Source: Bacteroidia bacterium (GTDB lineage: Bacteria > Bacteroidota > Bacteroidia > Bacteroidales > VadinHA17). From it: a DNA stretch of 53,248 nucleotides. The notes beneath the pieces are model-generated. The model made no database searches and was not told the DNA's origin. It worked only from the letters and a program-made list of their open reading frames with translations. The stretch spans positions 1 through 53,248 of the forward strand of contig JAPLEB010000110.1 of the NCBI GenBank assembly GCA_026391555.1, given 5' to 3'. Position numbers and translations under genes: made by a program. Shown here piece by piece: positions 48,772 to 53,248 of the stretch (within the stretch, counting starts at the first letter, position 1; each line of letters begins with the position of its first letter).

Positions 48772-48854
48772 GGAAGTCGGAAGTCGGAAGTCGGAAGTGA
48801 AAATTCATAAGTATTGGTTCTTACTTCAGTCTTCCGGCTTTAAACTTCTAACCT
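48772..48854. repeat. Heptamer repeat tract with two facing arms (exuT-lacI spacer)
   Basis: Left: GGAAGTC three times and GGAAGTG (48772-48799). Right: CTTACTT, CAGTCTT, CCGGCTT, TAAACTT, CTAACCT (48820-48854). Read on the minus strand the right arm gives AAGACTG and AAGTTTA-type units, so pairing is imperfect. Confidence 0.83.
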
Positions 48855-48872
48855 AATTATTAAGTATCTGTC

Positions 48873-49928
48873 ATGCCTCAAAAAAAAGCGAGAATTAAAG
48901 ATATTGCATTGCTTGCAGGCGTATCTATTGGCACGGTTGACAGGGTCATCCATAACAGAGGTGAGGTTGCAGAGAAAACAAGAGTTAAGGTCCGGCGAAT
49001 TCTGAAAGAGACAAACTATTCTCCTAACGTAATGGCTCAGGTGCTGAAATTGAAAAAACGGTTTAACCTGGTTTCGTTACTTCCTGAACCCACAATCGAC
49101 AACCCTTTCTGGCAAAAACATCCTCTTGGAATGATGAGAGCAGTTGAGGAACTCGATGTATTTCCTATTACTATTACTCAGGTTACTTTTGATATGCAAA
49201 GTGAGGAGGACTTTCAGAAAAAAGCAGAAAGTGTTTTTAAACTCAAGCCCCACGGGGTACTTCTGGCTCCGATTTTCAAATCAGAATCAATTGCATTTTG
49301 TTCGAAATTATCCAGGGAGAAGATACCTTTCGTTTTTGTTGACGGGTTCATTGAAAATACTAATTTCCTGGCGTATATCGGTGAAGATATTTTTCAAAGC
49401 GGAAGAGTAGCAGGTCAACTGATTGATATGGTAACACCTGAAAAAAATGATATACTCGTTGTTAATATCGCGAAAAACCTTCAGAATGTTCACCACCTTA
49501 ACAACCGTACAAAGGGATTCTTTAGCTATTTCGAAAAATCGGGCAGGAACAAAGGCAAAAAGATAAATATCAATATTCCTTATCCATCTTCTGATAGTGT
49601 AAAGGTTGCAATCGATAAAGTTTTTATGGGAAACCCGGGTATAGGATCAATATTTATTACCGGTTCCAGATCATATCTGATTGCCTTATATCTTGAGGAG
49701 AAAGGACTAAAATCGATTAATCTCATCGGATATGACCTTCTGGATATGAATGTAAAATATCTAAAGTCGGGTATAACCAGGTTATTAATTGGCCAGAGGC
49801 CTGAAGAACAAACTTATAAAGCTGTTAAAAAACTATTTGAATTCCTTTCATTACATAAAATCCCTGAGAAAATAGAGTATCTGCCTGTCGATGTTGTAAC
49901 ATCTGAAAATGTTGACTTTTTTTTATAG
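48873..49928 (+). CDS. LacI-family transcriptional regulator
   Basis: A 351-residue repressor-like protein. The DNA-binding headpiece (residues 7-60) has the helix-turn-helix IKDIALLAGVSIGTVDRVIHNR and a hinge ending in YSPNVMAQVLK. A periplasmic-binding-protein-like sensor domain follows with VNIAKNLQN and FITGSRSYLIALYLEEKG. The GTVDR type of recognition helix is common in Bacteroidota. It likely controls this uronate cluster, with a sugar acid as ligand (inference). uxaE follows 30 bp later. Confidence 0.9.
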   Translation: MPQKKARIKDIALLAGVSIGTVDRVIHNRGEVAEKTRVKVRRILKETNYSPNVMAQVLKLKKRFNLVSLLPEPTIDNPFWQKHPLGMMRAVEELDVFPITITQVTFDMQSEEDFQKKAESVFKLKPHGVLLAPIFKSESIAFCSKLSREKIPFVFVDGFIENTNFLAYIGEDIFQSGRVAGQLIDMVTPEKNDILVVNIAKNLQNVHHLNNRTKGFFSYFEKSGRNKGKKININIPYPSSDSVKVAIDKVFMGNPGIGSIFITGSRSYLIALYLEEKGLKSINLIGYDLLDMNVKYLKSGITRLLIGQRPEEQTYKAVKKLFEFLSLHKIPEKIEYLPVDVVTSENVDFFL

Positions 49929-49958
49929 TTTTGAACTAAACCGATTAAAAATATTATC

Positions 49959-51212
49959 ATGAAATCACTGGGGAAATATTCAATTGGTCTGGGTGACAGG
50001 TTCGGTCATCAGGGAGGCGCTCAATTAAAAGCTATTATTGAAGCTGGAAAAATAGGTGTCGATATCACACCCGTCTGGAATAAATCGAACAGAGAGCACA
50101 CAACCATTGGTACCCAGCCGGCAGATGTACGTACAGAGGCCGATAATTGCACAAAACAGGCTGAATTTTCAAAACCCTATTTCGTTGATGCTGATCACAT
50201 AAACTTCGATACAGTAGACAGGTTTATTGAGAGTTCCGATTTTTTCACAATTGATGTTGCATCATATATTGGGAAAATTGCTTTAGATCATGAGATAGAT
50301 GAGTTTATATCAAGTGTAGAAAAATACATTGGGGTTCTGGAAATCCCAGGTATAAAATTACCATTTAATACTACCAGGTCTCAGATAAAGCAAATTGCTG
50401 AAAAATACCTTTTCGCAGCATTAAAAGCATGGGATATTTACCGGAAAATCGAAAAGGGAAAAGGGAGGGGAAATTTTGTAACAGAAATTTCGATGGATGA
50501 AGTTCCAGATCCACAAACACCTGTCGAGTTGTTTTTTATTCTAAAAATGCTTTCTGCTGAAAACATACCGGCTCAGACTATTGCACCAAAGTTTCCCGGC
50601 AGATTCAATAAAGGGGTCGACTATGTAGGCGATCCTCTTAAGTTTGCTGCTGAATTTGAGGCAGATATCATGGTAATCGATTATGCCATAAAAGAGTTTG
50701 GCATGCCCGAAAACCTAAAAATGTCGATTCACTCAGGTTCAGATAAATTTGCCATTTATCCCCACATTAGCGCTGTTATTAAAAATCATAATAAAGGTAT
50801 TCACCTGAAAACCGCGGGAACAACATGGCTTGAAGAAGTAATAGGGTTAGCAATGTCCGGTGGAGAAGCGCTGGAATTTGTAAAAGAGATATATTTCAAA
50901 TCGCTGGAAAAAATCGATGAATTATGTGCACCTTATGCAGATGTCATTGACATTAACCGCTCCTCTCTCCCATCGAAAGATGAGGTATCGAAGTGGAACA
51001 ATACCCGATTTGCTGATTCGCTGAGACATATTCCCGGGAACAAATCTTATAACCCAAATATGCGGCAGCTTATCCATGTCGCCTATAAGCTTGCAGCTTT
51101 AAAAATGGATGAATATTATAAGCTCCTCGATAAAAACGAAATGATAGTTTCGGAATGTGTCTATGAAAATATTTTCAACAGGCACATCTGCAGGCTGTTC
51201 GATATTAAATAA
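49959..51212 (+). CDS. uxaE: Tagaturonate/fructuronate epimerase
   Basis: A 417-residue protein that fits the UxaE family first described in Thermotoga, which interconverts D-tagaturonate and D-fructuronate and thereby joins the galacturonate branch to the glucuronate branch. Shared blocks are GLGDRFG, VDADHINFD, SIHSGSDKFAIYP, LKTAGTTWLEE and MRQLIHVAYK; His and Asp in these blocks are probable metal ligands. The assignment rests on recognising these blocks from memory. It completes the pathway together with UxaC and the SDR in the same operon. Confidence 0.88.
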   Translation: MKSLGKYSIGLGDRFGHQGGAQLKAIIEAGKIGVDITPVWNKSNREHTTIGTQPADVRTEADNCTKQAEFSKPYFVDADHINFDTVDRFIESSDFFTIDVASYIGKIALDHEIDEFISSVEKYIGVLEIPGIKLPFNTTRSQIKQIAEKYLFAALKAWDIYRKIEKGKGRGNFVTEISMDEVPDPQTPVELFFILKMLSAENIPAQTIAPKFPGRFNKGVDYVGDPLKFAAEFEADIMVIDYAIKEFGMPENLKMSIHSGSDKFAIYPHISAVIKNHNKGIHLKTAGTTWLEEVIGLAMSGGEALEFVKEIYFKSLEKIDELCAPYADVIDINRSSLPSKDEVSKWNNTRFADSLRHIPGNKSYNPNMRQLIHVAYKLAALKMDEYYKLLDKNEMIVSECVYENIFNRHICRLFDIK

Positions 51213-51301
51213 TTCTTTGAAAAGGATTTCAGCATATCCGTTCAGGGGTACATTCTCTATAATGTTGAAAAGTGATATTCCGTTTACCAAGATTCTAATC
51301 T

Positions 51302-51886
51302 ATGCAAGTTCGAACAATACAAAACGAGTCACTGCTGGTAAAGAGTTTATCAAAAGGTAATCTACTGGCTTTTAATTCGTTATACAAAGAGTACAGTGGA
51401 CGGCTGTATCGTTTTGCTTTTGGGTATTTAAAATCTGTGGAGGAATCTGAAGAACTGGTACAGGAGGTCTTTACAATTATCTGGGAGAAACGGGCAGCCC
51501 TGAAAGAAGAGCTATCATTTAAATCATTTTTATTTACAATTGCCTTCAACATTATCAGGAAGCATTTCAGATCCAAAACGTATTTGTCTGAATATTTTAA
51601 GACAGGAGCCGGTGATGATCTGGATATGCAGACTTCTCAGAAAATTACTTATGATTCGCTATATCAATATATTACAGAACTTATAAATCAATTACCTGAA
51701 CGGCGTAAAGAAATCTTCATGAAAAGCAGGTTCGACGGTTTGAGTATTAAAGAAATAGCCGAAGAATTGAAGATCAGCCATAAAACTGTAGAGAATCAAT
51801 TAACAGATGCATTAAAGTTCATCAGGACAAATCTAAACAGGGAGGATATACCTGTTGTTTTATTCTTCATTCTGTTTTTCTCATAA
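51302..51886 (+). CDS. ECF-type RNA polymerase sigma factor
   Basis: The product has 194 residues. Region 2 (YKEYSGRLYRFAFGYLKSVEESEELVQEVF) and region 4 (LPERRKEIFMKSRFDGLSIKEIAEEL then a helix-turn-helix) are both present, with no region 3 linker. The C-terminus IPVVLFFILFFS is hydrophobic, as in SusE/FecI-like sigma factors of this phylum. Normally an anti-sigma FecR gene follows; here the next gene is on the other strand and abuts directly, so the cognate regulator is elsewhere or lost. Confidence 0.9.
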   Translation: MQVRTIQNESLLVKSLSKGNLLAFNSLYKEYSGRLYRFAFGYLKSVEESEELVQEVFTIIWEKRAALKEELSFKSFLFTIAFNIIRKHFRSKTYLSEYFKTGAGDDLDMQTSQKITYDSLYQYITELINQLPERRKEIFMKSRFDGLSIKEIAEELKISHKTVENQLTDALKFIRTNLNREDIPVVLFFILFFS

Positions 51887-53209
51887 TTATTCAAACTGAC
51901 CCGGATCATTCCCTGACTGATAAGCATAATAAATTGGAAGGAATACCAATTTCTGATCGGGCAGTTTGGCATACGGCGCTGTTGATAACACTATACCATA
52001 CGGGCATTCAGGGTAGGTATTCAACAGCAGGTGCAAACTACGGAGGCGTCCTGCTGACCCGCTTTTAATTTCAACAGGGTATATTCTTCCCTTACCACTT
52101 ATTATATAGTCAACTTCGGCTGTACTGCTCTTTTCTTCCCTCGACCAATAGTACAAGGTGTCATTTTCTGAAGATGCAACTAATTCCTGGCCCACAAACT
52201 GTTCAGCCAGCGCCCCCTTATGAATAGCAAGCAGGTCAGCCTGGTGCATTTCAGCATCAACAGGTAACCCGCATAATTGCTGCATAATCCCGATATCGAG
52301 CATCAACGATTTAAATTTTTTTTCGGATGCCGAAGCTTCCAGAGGCACTCCTGCCGGACTGGCTGCCGGTATTTTCCTGATTACCTGTGCCTGCCTCAAT
52401 AATTCAAATGCTTTCTTAATGGTAGGTATGGAAAAATCAGGTGATAAATGTGAATACTTTATTTGCCTGCCAATACTTTTTGCAACAGATGAGAAAACAA
52501 TATTCAGGCAACGCTTATCTGCAAAAGGGGCATACTTTGAAAAATCCTGTCTGAATGTATCGGCCAGGTTAAGCTGTATTTCGAAAGCATCCCGCATCCT
52601 TCCTGTCCTGAAAAAAATTTCAACACAATCCGGCATCCCCCCGACAAAGAAATATTGACGTAATTCGTTTAACAGCGATTGATGTATGGTATCTGAAAGT
52701 TTTTCAGGACGCGCCATAATGATTTCTGCAAACCCGGGCTTCCCGGTTGCAAGTAAAAACTCAGGGAAACTCAACGGAAACATATTCAAAAACCGGATTC
52801 TCCCAACAGGAATGGGAATATCCCGGAAAGCAAATTCAAGGAGTGACCCTGCCGAAATGATATGCTGGCCAGGCAAATCCTCATAAAAATACCTTAATGT
52901 CATAATGGCGCGGGGACAACTCTGAATCTCATCAAAAAAAAGCAGATCCTCACCTGTAACGATTTTTGTATTTAAAACAACCTCTAATTCAGAAACAATT
53001 CTTTTTACATCAAAATTCAGCTCAAATATTGCATGCCAGTCCGGGCGTTTCTCAAAATTCACAACATGAACTCGTCCGTTAAAATAGTTTTTCCCAAAAT
53101 CATTGACAATCCAGGTTTTCCCTACCTGCCTTGCTCCCCTGAGGATAAGAGGTTTCCTGTTGGTTTGGTTTTTCCATTCAACCAGTTTTTCAGTAATGAA
53201 CCGTTTCAT
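51887..53209 (-). CDS. AAA ATPase with DUF4143 (AAA_14) domain
   Basis: The protein has 440 residues. Walker A is GARQVGKT (25-32), Walker B LLFFDEIQ near 95, and a sensor-like motif in ISAGSLLEF follows. The C-terminal DUF4143 part has AEVDYII and PVEIKSG, a layout of the PD-(D/E)xK nuclease fold. Such proteins are very numerous in Bacteroidota and archaea, are often scattered by transfer, and their role is unsettled. Its stop codon directly follows that of the sigma-factor gene, so transcripts converge. The region to the right end (53210-53248) is AT-rich and has no gene. Confidence 0.9.
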   Translation of the reverse strand: MKRFITEKLVEWKNQTNRKPLILRGARQVGKTWIVNDFGKNYFNGRVHVVNFEKRPDWHAIFELNFDVKRIVSELEVVLNTKIVTGEDLLFFDEIQSCPRAIMTLRYFYEDLPGQHIISAGSLLEFAFRDIPIPVGRIRFLNMFPLSFPEFLLATGKPGFAEIIMARPEKLSDTIHQSLLNELRQYFFVGGMPDCVEIFFRTGRMRDAFEIQLNLADTFRQDFSKYAPFADKRCLNIVFSSVAKSIGRQIKYSHLSPDFSIPTIKKAFELLRQAQVIRKIPAASPAGVPLEASASEKKFKSLMLDIGIMQQLCGLPVDAEMHQADLLAIHKGALAEQFVGQELVASSENDTLYYWSREEKSSTAEVDYIISGKGRIYPVEIKSGSAGRLRSLHLLLNTYPECPYGIVLSTAPYAKLPDQKLVFLPIYYAYQSGNDPGQFE

Positions 53210-53248
53210 ATTAAAGCTTTATTTAGAAATACAAGGCAAATATATAAA

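Overview
The window looks like chromosomal DNA of a Bacteroidota bacterium, most likely a free-living, polysaccharide-degrading member of the Bacteroidales/Marinilabiliales. This rests on TAnnTTTG-type promoters, a Tgt without the zinc cysteines, a DUF4294 protein, many Cys-anchored or signal-peptide secreted enzymes, and an ECF sigma factor with a hydrophobic C-terminal tail. It is one continuous gene-dense segment with no rRNA operon, prophage or insertion sequence. Species-level placement cannot be made from the sequence alone.

Layout. 1-191: the end of a GIY-YIG nuclease gene that runs into the 3' part of a tRNA-like sequence. 297-2392 (-): arcC-arcB (carbamate kinase, ornithine carbamoyltransferase). 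2598-7385 (+): a lipoprotein, FtsK, a LolA-like carrier and an NlpC/P60 hydrolase. 7426-10462 (-): hutI-ftcD of histidine degradation. 10564-11910 (+): an Omp85-like barrel protein. 12008-23741 (-): a long same-strand run with DUF4294, Pcm, an MBL hydrolase, GcvP, a URO-D-like protein, a Gfo/Idh lipoprotein, Tgt, LptG/LptF, a carboxyltransferase and a biotin carrier. 24208-33711: mixed housekeeping and secreted enzymes (PHP phosphoesterase, GH2, MobA-like, RsmF-like, amino-acid permease, sulfatase). 33816-51212: a carbohydrate/uronate region with GH3, KduD, KduI and GH105 on the minus strand and, divergent from them, uxaC, an SDR oxidoreductase, a PPi-type PFK, a HAD protein, a LarA-family epimerase, gnd, an ExuT-like transporter, a LacI regulator and UxaE on the plus strand. 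51302-53209: an ECF sigma factor converging on an AAA/DUF4143 ATPase.

How the uronate genes fit together. GH105, KduI and KduD would turn unsaturated uronate oligomers into 2-keto-3-deoxygluconate. ExuT imports hexuronates; UxaC makes fructuronate and tagaturonate; UxaE interconverts those two; the SDR reduces fructuronate to D-mannonate. No mannonate dehydratase, KDG kinase or KDPG aldolase lies in the window. Instead the operon has a LarA-family enzyme with an intact LarA catalytic set and a 6-phosphogluconate dehydrogenase. This suggests a possible side route, mannonate to gluconate by 2-epimerisation and then, after phosphorylation, to ribulose 5-phosphate.

The most unusual non-coding feature is a set of ten short tandem-repeat tracts, all with a 7-bp period but with different unit sequences. 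Five of them consist of two facing, roughly complementary arms. They sit in gene spacers, often starting within or right at a stop codon, and several fall between consecutive genes of the uronate operon.
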